From NCBI RefSeq assembly GCF_019800665.1, contig NZ_JAHVKO010000005.1, positions 186,001-250,000 on the forward strand: a stretch of 64,000 nt of DNA, written 5' to 3'. Position 1 is the first letter of the stretch; each line of letters opens with the position of its first letter. The translations under genes were made by a program, and so were the position numbers. The notes beneath the pieces are model-generated. The model was not told the DNA's origin, did no database searches, and saw only the letters and a program-made list of their open reading frames with translations. The DNA comes from Microbulbifer agarilyticus (GTDB lineage: Bacteria; Pseudomonadota; Gammaproteobacteria; Pseudomonadales; Cellvibrionaceae). This document shows positions 9,910 through 20,053 of the stretch, piece by piece.

Positions 9910-10749
9910 TCAGTTTTTCGCTTGTTCCGTTTCTTTCCATTGCACCGCAACTGCGTTGTTATAACGGGCATCCACGCCCGCAATTTTTTGCAGATGCGGC
10001 GCCAGCACACCGCGCGTCAAGCTGAGGAAACGGCCAACGCGCTCCAACAGCTCATCATGACCAAGCTGCAGGCGGATGCCGCTCACCAGCTCTAGCTGCC
10101 AGCCCGCCAGGTCATCAAATGACAGGCGGCGCACTTCCATATCTTTGGTGGTAAGCAGCCCGGCCAGTGCCTGATACTGCATCATTATTCGATCCACCAG
10201 ATCCGCGTCCCCGGCCAGTTCCGGTAAACGCAAATCACGCAAATTTTCTGGCCGGGGTAACAGTGCACCACTGGCGACCAACAAGTGATCGTCGCCCCAA
10301 ATCGCCAGAGGCTCGGCCTCTTCGATGACCACCTCAACCCCGTGCGGCCAGCGCCGGCTCACCGACGCATTCACAATCCAGGGGTCGTCCATCAGCGCCG
10401 AGCGCACCCCATCAATATCCACAGCGAAAAAGCCTTTGCGCAGGTGTGGAAGCAAAATGTCCTCCACCGCTTTTTCACTCACCGCGCGAAACGGCGCTTC
10501 TACCCGCACATTAACCAGAACTTCTTCCCGGCTCGGTGCCACACTGGGGGCCTGCTGCCAAAGCCAGTGGGCGGCATATCCCAGCCCGGACGCCACCATC
10601 GCCAGCAACCCAACCATAGCGACGATGCGCAAAACACCGGTAGAGGCTTCCTGGCCAGGGTCCGGCAGCGCACGCGCACCGCGTACCGGCTTCTTCCCCT
10701 TCTTTGGCTTGGCGACTTTATCGCGCGACGCTTTTTTGTTTGTAGCCAC
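9910..10749 (-). CDS. ftsQ: Cell division protein FtsQ
   Basis: A bitopic division protein of the FtsQBL complex. It has a basic, Lys-rich cytoplasmic tail (about residues 1-30), one transmembrane helix (about 38-62), then a periplasmic POTRA domain beginning near VNVRVEAPFRAVSE and a beta domain. At 279 residues it is normal in size. It follows murC by only 60 bases, because ddlB, which usually separates them in relatives, is absent. Confidence 0.94.
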   Translation of the reverse strand: MATNKKASRDKVAKPKKGKKPVRGARALPDPGQEASTGVLRIVAMVGLLAMVASGLGYAAHWLWQQAPSVAPSREEVLVNVRVEAPFRAVSEKAVEDILLPHLRKGFFAVDIDGVRSALMDDPWIVNASVSRRWPHGVEVVIEEAEPLAIWGDDHLLVASGALLPRPENLRDLRLPELAGDADLVDRIMMQYQALAGLLTTKDMEVRRLSFDDLAGWQLELVSGIRLQLGHDELLERVGRFLSLTRGVLAPHLQKIAGVDARYNNAVAVQWKETEQAKN

Positions 10750-10809
10750 GGCTGAAAGTCACCGCATTTCTCGTTTATTCAAAGTTTCTTGCTTGGTGCT
10801 CTACGCACT

Positions 10810-12294
10810 CTACTTATCACCAAGACGCCATTCAGACAGCTGCTGCGCGAGTCCGCCAACATTGCCAGCGCCCTGGGTTAAAACGATATCCCCGGGTTCC
10901 AGCAGGTCCGCAAGAATTGGCGGCACCTGATCAACTTTCTCCACGAAAATCGGATCGACCTGACCGCGGTTACGGATACTGCGCGCCAGGGTTCGACCGT
11001 CTGCGCCGGGGATCACCGCTTCGCCCGCGCTATATACATCCAGCAGGACCAGTTTGTCGACCTCGGATAGCACCTGGACAAAGTCTTCGAACAAATCCCG
11101 GGTCCGGGTATAGCGGTGTGGTTGATACACCATTACCAGACGACGTTCCGGCCAGCCATCGCGCACGGTTTTAATCGTCGCCGCCACCTCGCGTGGGTGA
11201 TGACCGTAGTCATCCACCAGCATGACTTTTGGCGCCTGCTGATCGTCACTGACCGGGTACTCGCCGTAAATCTGAAAGCGTCGACCCACACCCTGAAAAC
11301 CTTTGAGGCCCTCGCGAATAGCGGTATCACTAACCGCCTCTTCCGTTGCTACCGCGATCGCAGCAGTGGCATTCAGTACATTGTGGATACCCGGAACGTT
11401 CACACAAACGTCGATGACGCTGCCGTCTGGGCGCTGCACATCGAAGAAGCTGCGCAGCGGTTCCTGTCGCACATTGCTGATCCGGAAGTCGTTGCCCTCT
11501 TCAAAGCCGTAGGTCGCAACCGGACGGGCCAGTTTGGGGATAATTTCTTGCACATTGGCATCATCACCGCACATCACCGCCAGACCGTAAAACGGCAGGT
11601 TGTGGATAAAGTCGATGAAAATCTGCTTCACTTTTTCAAAGTCGCCGCCATAGGTCTCCATATGATCGGCGTCAATATTGGTCACCACGGTAACCATGGG
11701 CTGCAGGTGCAGGAACGACGCATCACTTTCGTCTGCTTCGGCAACCAGATATCGACTCTCACCCAAGGCCGCATTGGCGCCAGCACTATTCACCAGTCCG
11801 CCAATCACGAACGTCGGATCCTTCTCATCGGCGGCGAAAATCGACGCGATCAGACTGGTTGTGGTGGTCTTGCCATGGGTGCCCGCCACCGCAATGCCGT
11901 AGCGGTAGCGCATTAACTCACCCAGCATCTCCGCGCGACGCACCACGGGAATACGATTTTCTCGCGCCGCGGTTAACTCCGGGTTATCTCCATAAATTGC
12001 CGAAGAGTTCACCACAACATCGACATCGCGGACATTCTCTTCGGTGTGGCCGATCTGCACTTTCACACCCAGGTTACGCAGACGCTCGGTAACCTTGCTC
12101 TCGCGCAAATCGGAGCCAGAAACCTCATAGCCCTGATTCTGCAAAACTTCCGCAATACCGCTCATGCCCGCACCACCGACACCGATAAAGTGGATGCGGC
12201 GAATACGGCGCATGGCCGGAACTTGGTAGTTACGCTCACCTGATGGGGTCATTACATTTCCTGACTCGGCGCTTTTGGGTAAATCTTTGGACAT
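10810..12294 (-). CDS. murC: UDP-N-acetylmuramate--L-alanine ligase MurC
   Basis: The first cytoplasmic Mur ligase, adding L-Ala to UDP-MurNAc. Visible motifs are the N-terminal Rossmann motif [18 protein letters not shown] and the ATP-binding [13 protein letters not shown]. It has 494 residues. The start is one base after the murG stop (TGA T ATG), consistent with coupling. The N-terminus is about 25 residues longer than E. coli MurC before the Rossmann strand. Internal Met residues at 15 and 28 are alternative starts. Confidence 0.96.
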   Translation of the reverse strand: MSKDLPKSAESGNVMTPSGERNYQVPAMRRIRRIHFIGVGGAGMSGIAEVLQNQGYEVSGSDLRESKVTERLRNLGVKVQIGHTEENVRDVDVVVNSSAIYGDNPELTAARENRIPVVRRAEMLGELMRYRYGIAVAGTHGKTTTTSLIASIFAADEKDPTFVIGGLVNSAGANAALGESRYLVAEADESDASFLHLQPMVTVVTNIDADHMETYGGDFEKVKQIFIDFIHNLPFYGLAVMCGDDANVQEIIPKLARPVATYGFEEGNDFRISNVRQEPLRSFFDVQRPDGSVIDVCVNVPGIHNVLNATAAIAVATEEAVSDTAIREGLKGFQGVGRRFQIYGEYPVSDDQQAPKVMLVDDYGHHPREVAATIKTVRDGWPERRLVMVYQPHRYTRTRDLFEDFVQVLSEVDKLVLLDVYSAGEAVIPGADGRTLARSIRNRGQVDPIFVEKVDQVPPILADLLEPGDIVLTQGAGNVGGLAQQLSEWRLGDK

Positions 12295-12295
12295 A

Positions 12296-13393
12296 TCAGC
12301 ACCTCAATTCTTCACTGCACACGGCCAACACTCGGTCGGTCGCATCAGGCCTGGCCACTCGGCGCGCAGCCTCGGCCATGGCCAATAATTTTTCCGGTTG
12401 GGCGAACAGGCCTTCCAGTAATTGGGCCAGCTGTGATGCATCAAGATCATCTTGCTGAATCACTTTTGCGGCGCCCGCCTGCTCCAGCCATTCACCGTTC
12501 TTTGTTTGGTGATCATCAATCGCAAATGGAAACGGCACCATGATCGCGCCCAATCCCGCAGCGGCAATCTCGGAAACGGTCAAAGCGCCTGAGCGACAAA
12601 TCACCAGGTCCGCCTGACCGTAAGCGGCCGCCATATCGGCAATAAACGGCACCACGTTGGCGGAAACTCCGGCGCGCTCATAGGCTTCCTTCGCCACATC
12701 CAAATGCCGCTGCCCAGCCTGATGCACCACCTGCGGACGTTTATCTTCGGCAATGTTGGCCAGCGCCTTCGGCACGAGCTCATTGATTGCAACCGCCCCC
12801 AGGCTACCGCCCAGCACCAACAGGCGTGGGGGCTGTACCGTACCCACTCGCGACGACGGCGCCGGCAGTTGGGATATTTCTACCCTGACTGGATTGCCAA
12901 CTTCCTCAGCTCTGGGCAGTCCACTGGGAAACGCTTCCAGCACCCGGCGCGCAATTTTTGCCAATAAACGGTTGGTGGTCCCGGCCACGGCATTTTGCTC
13001 ATGGATAATCAACGGCACTCCGGCAAGTCGCGCTGCAACACCGCCGGGGCCAGTAGCAAAGCCACCAAAACCCAACACGGCATCAGGCTTCACTTCACTA
13101 ACCACTTTACGCGCCTGCCAAACCGCCTTGCTAATCTGCAAAGGCGCTTTCAGCAACGCAGCCTTACCTTTTCCGCGCACCCCTTCCACCGTAATAAAGT
13201 GCAACGGGACCTCTGCCGCCGGAATTAGTTGTGATTCGATACCGCGCATGGTGCCGAGCCACTCGATGGATGCACCCTGGTCCCGCAGCGCATTGGCCAC
13301 CGCAAGCGCCGGGAAGACATGACCACCGGTACCGCCCGCCATCATCAAAATTTTCTTGCCGGCGAAGCGCTTGGTGACAACTGAGGTATTCAT
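12296..13393 (-). CDS. murG: UDP-N-acetylglucosamine--undecaprenyl-PP-MurNAc-pentapeptide transferase MurG
   Basis: The GT28 glycosyltransferase that converts lipid I to lipid II at the inner face of the cytoplasmic membrane. The N-terminal glycine-rich loop [17 protein letters not shown] is clear, and the second donor-binding region ([18 protein letters not shown]) follows near residue 260. It has 365 residues. Its start overlaps the ftsW stop by one base, and its stop is next to the murC start. Confidence 0.97.
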   Translation of the reverse strand: MNTSVVTKRFAGKKILMMAGGTGGHVFPALAVANALRDQGASIEWLGTMRGIESQLIPAAEVPLHFITVEGVRGKGKAALLKAPLQISKAVWQARKVVSEVKPDAVLGFGGFATGPGGVAARLAGVPLIIHEQNAVAGTTNRLLAKIARRVLEAFPSGLPRAEEVGNPVRVEISQLPAPSSRVGTVQPPRLLVLGGSLGAVAINELVPKALANIAEDKRPQVVHQAGQRHLDVAKEAYERAGVSANVVPFIADMAAAYGQADLVICRSGALTVSEIAAAGLGAIMVPFPFAIDDHQTKNGEWLEQAGAAKVIQQDDLDASQLAQLLEGLFAQPEKLLAMAEAARRVARPDATDRVLAVCSEELRC

Positions 13394-14619
13394 TACGCCG
13401 CCTCCCCGGATTTTCTGTCGCCCAGCTGCAGTGGATTGAAAATCGGCAACTGGCTGATTTTTTCAATGCGCCCCTGGTCCTGACCTTCTTCACTGTTCAA
13501 TTCTTTCTGCGCGCGCAGTGCCAGGGCAAACAGGCCAAAGCACACCACCAGACTGGAGCCACCGGAACTTACAAATGGCAAGGTCAGCCCCTTAGTGGGT
13601 AACAGGCCAGAGGCAACGCCCATATTCACAAAGGCCTGCCCTGCCAGCAGCACCGCAATACCGAAGGTAAGCAGAGCGGTAAAGTACGCCTGTTTGGCCA
13701 GCGCTTTACGCACCAGTCGCAACAGCGACCAGGTCAGCGCCGCATACAAACCAATAACCAGCAGGCCACCAAACAAGCCCCACTCCTCCGCCAGAATCGC
13801 GAATACAAAATCAGTATGCGCCTCCGGCAAATAAAACAATTTCTGCACGCTGTTACCCAGGCCAACGCCAAACCATTCACCTCGGCCAAATGCAATCAGT
13901 GACTGAGTCAACTGGTAGCCCGCCGCGTACTGTTCCGCCCACGGATCCCAGAAAGTGGTCAAACGCTGCAAGCGATAGGGGCTGAAAATCGCCATCATCA
14001 CCAGTCCGCAAGCGGCAACCGCCACCAACATAAAGGTATGCGGCAGGCGCGCTCCGGCAAGAAACACCATCGCCAGAGCGGTGCCCGAGATCACCACTAC
14101 CGACCCAAAGTCGGGCTCGAGAAGCAGCAGCAGTGCGACAATGCCCAGCACGGAAATCGGCACCATAAAACTGGTCCAGTGACGCAGCTTTTCGTGACGC
14201 CGCGTCAGGAAGCTCGCAAAAAACACCAAACAGCAAAATTTGGCAACTTCCGCCGGCTGTACCGTGATTGGCCCGAGGGCAATCCAGCGCATACTGCCAT
14301 TCACCGTGCGCCCCACTCCGGGGATAAGCACCGCCACCAGCATGGCCACAGCAAAAATCAACAGCGTCCAGGACAGGTTCGACCAGGTGTTGAGCGAGAT
14401 CCGGCTCAGGATCAACGCGCCCACGACACCCGCGGCCAGAAACACCAAATGGCGCTTGAGGAAATACCACTGGTCGTTGTACAGGTCCGCAGCAAATGCG
14501 ACCGATGCCGAGGCAACCATCACCACGCCAATACTCGCCAGCGCCGCCACGCAAAAAGGCAGCACCCAGGCATATGGATCTATTTGCTGGTTCGCCGCGT
14601 TCAGGGGCAACTTGCTCAT
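13393..14619 (-). CDS. ftsW: SEDS-family peptidoglycan glycosyltransferase FtsW
   Basis: A polytopic membrane protein with about ten transmembrane segments in 408 residues, which polymerises lipid II at the septum together with FtsI. The C-terminal SEDS signature GLLPTKGLTLPFVSSGGSS is visible. It overlaps murD by 4 bases (ATGA) and murG by 1 base, so the three are probably translationally coupled. Confidence 0.96.
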   Translation of the reverse strand: MSKLPLNAANQQIDPYAWVLPFCVAALASIGVVMVASASVAFAADLYNDQWYFLKRHLVFLAAGVVGALILSRISLNTWSNLSWTLLIFAVAMLVAVLIPGVGRTVNGSMRWIALGPITVQPAEVAKFCCLVFFASFLTRRHEKLRHWTSFMVPISVLGIVALLLLLEPDFGSVVVISGTALAMVFLAGARLPHTFMLVAVAACGLVMMAIFSPYRLQRLTTFWDPWAEQYAAGYQLTQSLIAFGRGEWFGVGLGNSVQKLFYLPEAHTDFVFAILAEEWGLFGGLLVIGLYAALTWSLLRLVRKALAKQAYFTALLTFGIAVLLAGQAFVNMGVASGLLPTKGLTLPFVSSGGSSLVVCFGLFALALRAQKELNSEEGQDQGRIEKISQLPIFNPLQLGDRKSGEAA

Positions 14620-16016
14620 TGCAGCGCCTCCCTGTCCGCACCACCACCGGAAACAAGCTCTTCCACCGCACGACGAAAATCTTCGCCGCGCGCTTCGAAA
14701 TTGCGGTACATATCAAAACTGGCACAGGCTGGAGACAGCAGTACGAAATCGCCAGATTGCGCCATCGCACGCGCTTTCGTCACTGCATCAGCCATATCAC
14801 TCGCTGCTACCTGCGGCACGCCATCGGCAAACACACTGGCGATCTTCGGACCATCCACGCCGATAGTAACCAAGCCACGCAGCGCGCTTACCGCTTCGCC
14901 CAGGGGCGAGAAATCCGCTCCCTTACCGTCGCCACCAGCAATCAATACAATTTTGTGTTCGTCATCCGCGAGTCCGTCCAGCGCGGCACGGGTAGCGCCA
15001 ACATTGGTACCTTTGGAGTCATTTACGAATACAACACCGTCCATATCACCGACCCGCTCGCAGCGATGGGTCAGACCGGTAAAGTGGCGAAGCACCTGCA
15101 ACATCGCGGGCATTTCCATACCTACTGCATTGCCCAGCGCCAGTGCTGCCAGCGCATTCGCAATGTTGTGGCTACCCACCATTGCCATTTCGTCGGTACG
15201 CAATAATTTTTCGGTACCCTGCGCTAGCCACTGGCCTGCGCCGTCACGAATTATTCCAAACTGGCGCAGATCCGGACGGTCGAGCCCAAAGCTCCACTCC
15301 ACCCGATCTTTACCCAGCGGGCCGCGAGTCAGCGGGTCAGCGCGATTGATCACTAGCTGCTGGGCATGGCGATACACACGCTGCTTCGCCTGGTGGTAGG
15401 CGGCCATACTCGGGTAGCGATCCATATGATCCGCGCTCATATTCAGGATCGTCGCGACATCCGGAGCCAGCGAGTAAGTAGTTTCCAACTGGAAACTGGA
15501 CAACTCCAACACAAACACGTCCGGCATGTTCGATTCGCACCGTGCCAGCAGATCGAGGACCGGCACACCGATGTTGCCGCCCACTTCGACATTGAACCCG
15601 GCCGCAGAGACCATCTCCCCCATAAGGGTGGTCACTGTGCTTTTGCCATTGGAGCCGGTAATCGCAATGACTTTTGGACTTTCCTCAAGACGATTTAACG
15701 CGCGCGCGAACAGTTCTATATCGCCAACAACGGGGATACCTTCAGCCATGGCAGCAGCAATCGCCGGTTCTGCGACGCCCACGCCGGGGCTGACGATAAT
15801 TTCACTGGCGGCGAGCAAGGTATCCGGATTGAGCGGACCACATTCGACGGCCACATCCGGATACTCGGCGCAAAACTGTTCCAGCGTCGGCGGTGCCTCG
15901 CGGCTATCAACAACAACAGGAGAAATTCCCTGGCGCAGCAGAAAACGCACCACCGATTGCCCGGTAGCACCCAATCCGATCACCACTTTTTTCTCTGAGG
16001 TTGCGATAAGGTTCAT
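14616..16016 (-). CDS. murD: UDP-N-acetylmuramoyl-L-alanine--D-glutamate ligase MurD
   Basis: The second Mur ligase, adding D-Glu. The ATP-binding loop ITGSNGKSTVTTLMG and the central-domain motif LELSSFQLETT are visible. It has 466 residues. It begins 36 bases after mraY and ends overlapping ftsW. Confidence 0.96.
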   Translation of the reverse strand: MNLIATSEKKVVIGLGATGQSVVRFLLRQGISPVVVDSREAPPTLEQFCAEYPDVAVECGPLNPDTLLAASEIIVSPGVGVAEPAIAAAMAEGIPVVGDIELFARALNRLEESPKVIAITGSNGKSTVTTLMGEMVSAAGFNVEVGGNIGVPVLDLLARCESNMPDVFVLELSSFQLETTYSLAPDVATILNMSADHMDRYPSMAAYHQAKQRVYRHAQQLVINRADPLTRGPLGKDRVEWSFGLDRPDLRQFGIIRDGAGQWLAQGTEKLLRTDEMAMVGSHNIANALAALALGNAVGMEMPAMLQVLRHFTGLTHRCERVGDMDGVVFVNDSKGTNVGATRAALDGLADDEHKIVLIAGGDGKGADFSPLGEAVSALRGLVTIGVDGPKIASVFADGVPQVAASDMADAVTKARAMAQSGDFVLLSPACASFDMYRNFEARGEDFRRAVEELVSGGGADREALQ

Positions 16017-16052
16017 TGTCGATTTATGTTTCTAGTTATCCCTGGTTCCTGA

Positions 16053-17138
16053 TCAACGCAGCTTGAGCGTGGCCAGACCGGCCAGCACCAAGACCACCGT
16101 AATAATCCAAAAACGCACAATCACGCGGGGCTCCGGCCAACCTTTCAATTCAAAATGGTGGTGCAGCGGGGCCATACGAAAAATTCGCTTACCGGTAAGC
16201 TTGAACGATGCGACCTGCAGAATGACCGACACCGTTTCCATCACAAACACGCCACCCATGATGAACAGCACAATCTCGTGACGGGTAATCACCGCGATGA
16301 TGCCAAGCGCGGCCCCCAGGGCCAATGCGCCCACATCGCCCATAAATACTTGTGCGGGATAGGTGTTAAACCATAAAAAGCCCAACCCGGCCCCACCCAG
16401 CGCGGCACAAAACACCGCCAGTTCACCAGCGCCAGCGATATAGGGAATATGCAGATAGTTGGCAAATTCCACATGGCCGACCAGGTAAGCAATCAGCCCC
16501 AGTGCACCACCCACCATGACCGACGGCATAATCGCCAGGCCATCAAGCCCATCGGTAAGATTGACCGCGTTACTGGAGCCCACCACCACGAAATAGGTGA
16601 GCAGGATAAACATCACCGGCCCCAGGTTAATCGCAACATCTTTGAAAAACGGCACAAACAATTGCGTTTCCGCAGGTGTCGTCGCGCTCATGTATAGGTA
16701 AATGGCAGCACCCAGGCCTGCCACCGACTGCCAGAAGTACTTCCAGCGCGCGATCAGACCGCGTGAATTCTTTTCGACGACTTTCTTGTAGTCGTCCACA
16801 AACCCAACCGCGCCAAACACAAAGGTCACCAGCAGAGTTACCCACACAAGTCGGTTGCTCAGATCGGACCACAGCAAAGCGCCAGAAAAAATTGCCGCAA
16901 GGATCAAAGTACCGCCCATGGTCGGGGTGCCCGACTTGCTCAGGTGCGACTGAGGGCCGTCATCGCGCACCGCCTGCCCCACCTGTAGACGGTCCAGCCA
17001 CGAAATCATCCGCGGGCCTACCAACAGCGAAATCCCCAGTGCTGTCAGCGCACCGAGAATGGCGCGTACGGTAAGGTAGTTAAAGACCGTAAAACCCTTA
17101 ACGTACTGTTGTAAATATTCAGCCAGCCATAGCAGCAT
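16053..17138 (-). CDS. mraY: Phospho-N-acetylmuramoyl-pentapeptide transferase MraY
   Basis: A ten-helix integral membrane enzyme that makes lipid I from UDP-MurNAc-pentapeptide and undecaprenyl phosphate. Visible conserved regions are [18 protein letters not shown] (catalytic Asp pair), [10 protein letters not shown] and the C-terminal [11 protein letters not shown]. Its length of 361 residues is nearly identical to E. coli MraY. Confidence 0.98.
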   Translation of the reverse strand: MLLWLAEYLQQYVKGFTVFNYLTVRAILGALTALGISLLVGPRMISWLDRLQVGQAVRDDGPQSHLSKSGTPTMGGTLILAAIFSGALLWSDLSNRLVWVTLLVTFVFGAVGFVDDYKKVVEKNSRGLIARWKYFWQSVAGLGAAIYLYMSATTPAETQLFVPFFKDVAINLGPVMFILLTYFVVVGSSNAVNLTDGLDGLAIMPSVMVGGALGLIAYLVGHVEFANYLHIPYIAGAGELAVFCAALGGAGLGFLWFNTYPAQVFMGDVGALALGAALGIIAVITRHEIVLFIMGGVFVMETVSVILQVASFKLTGKRIFRMAPLHHHFELKGWPEPRVIVRFWIITVVLVLAGLATLKLR

Positions 17139-17150
17139 GGTGTTAACCTT

Positions 17151-18521
17151 TTATTGATTTCCGTCAGTCAGCGCCTGCACGATCAGTTCCATGCGCGCAC
17201 TGCGGGAACCTTTCACCAGCACAGTGGTGTTTTCATCCAGCTCCGGCGCGAGCACCTTAATCAGGGATTCGCGCTCGGAGAAATTACGTTGTTCATGTTG
17301 ATGGCCCGCGGCAAACGCCACGCTGGCCGCCCCGCTCAAACTGCCCAGAGTAAACAACTGATCGATTCCGCGCTCGCGGGCGAGCAATCCCATATCGCGA
17401 TGGGCGCTATCCGCCTCCGGACCCAGTTCCGCCATATCCCCCAGCACCAGGATCTTTTTGCCGTCGCGCTGGGCGAGCATTTCAATTGCGGCACTCACCG
17501 ACCCCGGGTTGGCGTTGTAACTATCGTCAATCACGGTGGCGCCATTACGCCCGCTGAGCGATTGCATACGCCCGGCAACGCCGCTGGAAACACCGAGTCC
17601 GGTTGCGATTTCGGCTACCGGAATTCCCGCAGCGTGGGCGATACCCGACGCAACCAGTGCGTTATGTACGTTGTGCTCCCCCAGCACCTGTAGCTGTACC
17701 GGATGGGAAACACCCTCAACGACGAGATCAAACTTCGGGCAACCGCGAGAATCCAATTCGATATTGTCCGGGTGCACCGCCCACTGGTGGCCAAATCCCA
17801 CTTCCAGGGTGCGCACACCTTCTGGCATTTCGCCACGCCAGTAATCCGCATAGTTGTCGTCTGCGTTGATCACTGCCGCACCACCGGGTTCGAGGCTGGT
17901 GTAGATCTGCCCTTTGGCAGTTGCAATACCATCCACCGAACCAAAGCCTTCTACATGCGCAGGCATCACATTGTTTACTGCGGTGATTTTGGGGTTAGCA
18001 ATGCTGCACAAATAGCCGATCTCATTCGGCCCGCTCGCCCCCATCTCCACAATCAGCACGTCATTTTCGGGCGCGAGAGAAAACAGGGTCATCGGCACGC
18101 CAAAATGATTATTCAGGTTTCCCTGTGTCACACACACGTTATGGCGCTGTCCAAAAATACCCGCGAGCATTTCTTTCACCGTGGTCTTGCCGCAAGAACC
18201 GGTGATACCGATGACGGGCCCACTGAATTGCTCGCGACACAGGCGGCCAATCTGCCCCAGGGCGACATTCGTATCTTTTACCAGCCACTGCGGCAGCAAA
18301 GAATTCTCCAGTCGTTTCTCGGACACGATTCCGAGTACCTTGCCATCCACGTCGGCCAGAAAGTCGTGGGCATCAAAGGTCTCTCCCCGCAGGGCGACAA
18401 ATAGGGCACCCGCGTCGAGCTTGCGGGTATCGGTACACACCGCGTCAAATTGCACCGAGCCGTTAACCAACTCACCGCCAAATCGCTGCTGCAACTGTTC
18501 GAGGGTAAGTGGTGCAATCAT
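17151..18521 (-). CDS. murF: UDP-N-acetylmuramoyl-tripeptide--D-alanyl-D-alanine ligase MurF
   Basis: The last cytoplasmic Mur ligase, which adds D-Ala-D-Ala. The ATP-binding motif GITGSCGKTTVKEMLAGI and the DSYNANPGSV region are clear. It has 456 residues. The start overlaps the murE stop by 4 bases. Its D-Ala-D-Ala substrate needs a Ddl ligase that is not encoded in this cluster. Confidence 0.96.
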   Translation of the reverse strand: MIAPLTLEQLQQRFGGELVNGSVQFDAVCTDTRKLDAGALFVALRGETFDAHDFLADVDGKVLGIVSEKRLENSLLPQWLVKDTNVALGQIGRLCREQFSGPVIGITGSCGKTTVKEMLAGIFGQRHNVCVTQGNLNNHFGVPMTLFSLAPENDVLIVEMGASGPNEIGYLCSIANPKITAVNNVMPAHVEGFGSVDGIATAKGQIYTSLEPGGAAVINADDNYADYWRGEMPEGVRTLEVGFGHQWAVHPDNIELDSRGCPKFDLVVEGVSHPVQLQVLGEHNVHNALVASGIAHAAGIPVAEIATGLGVSSGVAGRMQSLSGRNGATVIDDSYNANPGSVSAAIEMLAQRDGKKILVLGDMAELGPEADSAHRDMGLLARERGIDQLFTLGSLSGAASVAFAAGHQHEQRNFSERESLIKVLAPELDENTTVLVKGSRSARMELIVQALTDGNQ

Positions 18522-20053
18522 GATTCACTCCCTGCAGTCTGGCCGGCAGCTCTCTCAAGCAGCGCACTGGCGGCCTGTTCGCGATCGCAGAAATGCAATT
18601 TTTGGTCGCCGACCAGCTGGTAGTCTTCGTGCCCTTTCCCCGCAATCAATACGGTATCGCCAGGGCCAGCATTGGCGACTGCAAAAGCAATCGCTTCGGC
18701 ACGATCCGCCTTCACCACACATTTCTGGTCGTCTACGCCCTGCAAAATATCGTCGATAATTTTTTGCGGATCTTCGCCGCGCGGGTTGTCACTCGTCACC
18801 ACAGGACAATCGGACAGCTCGACCGCGATGCGACCCATCGGTGCGCGCTTGCCCGTGTCACGATCACCGCCGCAACCAAACACACACCATAATTTGCCGC
18901 GACAATAGGGCCGCGCGGCCTCCAGCGCTGCACGCAGTGCATCCGGTGTATGGGCATAGTCCACCAGGACACTGATGTCCTCGCTTTCTCCCGAGACAAC
19001 GCGCTCCATGCGACCAGGTACCGGGCGAATAGTTTCAAAGGCTGCAAGAATGCCCGTCAGGGGCATACCTGCTGAACCTGCGGCAGCCACAACCGCGAGC
19101 GCATTGTGAATATTGAAGTCCCCAATGAGTGGTGCCTTCAATTCCCCTTCACCCCAGGGCGTAATAAGACGCACCGAGAAGCCGCTATCCAGACGCTTCA
19201 GATCACGAATTTGCAAGTCACCGGACTGTAAGCCGTAGGTAGTTACTCTCAAACCACGCAATTTGCAGCGCTCAACCATTTGCGCACCAAACGGGTCATC
19301 AATATTGATCACCCCGCGCTTCAGCTTGGGCAAGCCAAACAGCTTTTCTTTGGCCGCACCGTAGGCCGCCATGTTGCCGTGATAATCGAGGTGATCCCGG
19401 GTGAGATTGGTAAATACCGCGGTATCAAATTCCAATCCGTGCACCCGCCCTTGCGCTAGGGAGTGGGAAGAAACTTCCATGGCACCAGCGCGTGCGCCCT
19501 GCGCATAAAATTCTGCGTAATCTTTTTGCAGCCGCACCGGATCGGGAGTGGTCAGGCCCGTATCTTCCAGATGGACTTCGCCATCTTTCCACACACCGTT
19601 ACCAATCGTGCCCATCACTGCAGCGCTGCCAAAATGGGCTGCAAGTAGTTGTGCGGTCAAATACGCACAAGTGGACTTTCCGTTGGTACCGGTAATACCC
19701 ACCAGATACATTTCTGCACTTGGGTTGCCATAAAAACGCGCGGCAATCTCACCCACGCGCGCGGCCAGGCCGGGCACGGTAATGACCTGCACACCATTAC
19801 GCTCGACGCTATCGAGCGTCTCACCATCGGCAAGCACCGCGGCAGCGCCGTTAGCGATAGCGCTGTCTATATATTCACGGCCATCCACCACGGTGCCGCG
19901 AAGCGCCATAAACACGTCGCCAGACTTCACTTGTCGGCTATCCAGGGCGACGCCACTCACTGAAATATCTGGAATACCGGCATAGCCGGGCACCAGCGTC
20001 GCCAGGGATACTTGGCGTGCATTATCTGTATGCGTTTGGTTGCGCTGGGTCAC
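18518..20053 (-). CDS. murE: UDP-N-acetylmuramoyl-L-alanyl-D-glutamate--2,6-diaminopimelate ligase MurE
   Basis: The third Mur ligase. The ATP-binding motif GITGTNGKSTCAYL and the meso-DAP specificity motif SDNPRGEDP (DNPR) are present, so a diaminopimelate-type wall is expected. It has 511 residues and overlaps both ftsI and murF by 4 bases. Confidence 0.97.
   Translation of the reverse strand: MTQRNQTHTDNARQVSLATLVPGYAGIPDISVSGVALDSRQVKSGDVFMALRGTVVDGREYIDSAIANGAAAVLADGETLDSVERNGVQVITVPGLAARVGEIAARFYGNPSAEMYLVGITGTNGKSTCAYLTAQLLAAHFGSAAVMGTIGNGVWKDGEVHLEDTGLTTPDPVRLQKDYAEFYAQGARAGAMEVSSHSLAQGRVHGLEFDTAVFTNLTRDHLDYHGNMAAYGAAKEKLFGLPKLKRGVINIDDPFGAQMVERCKLRGLRVTTYGLQSGDLQIRDLKRLDSGFSVRLITPWGEGELKAPLIGDFNIHNALAVVAAAGSAGMPLTGILAAFETIRPVPGRMERVVSGESEDISVLVDYAHTPDALRAALEAARPYCRGKLWCVFGCGGDRDTGKRAPMGRIAVELSDCPVVTSDNPRGEDPQKIIDDILQGVDDQKCVVKADRAEAIAFAVANAGPGDTVLIAGKGHEDYQLVGDQKLHFCDREQAASALLERAAGQTAGSES

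Noticed and set aside
14038-15399. Long plus-strand frame opposite murD and ftsW
   Set aside because: Antisense shadow with no recognisable features. The minus-strand Mur ligase and SEDS motifs are certain.
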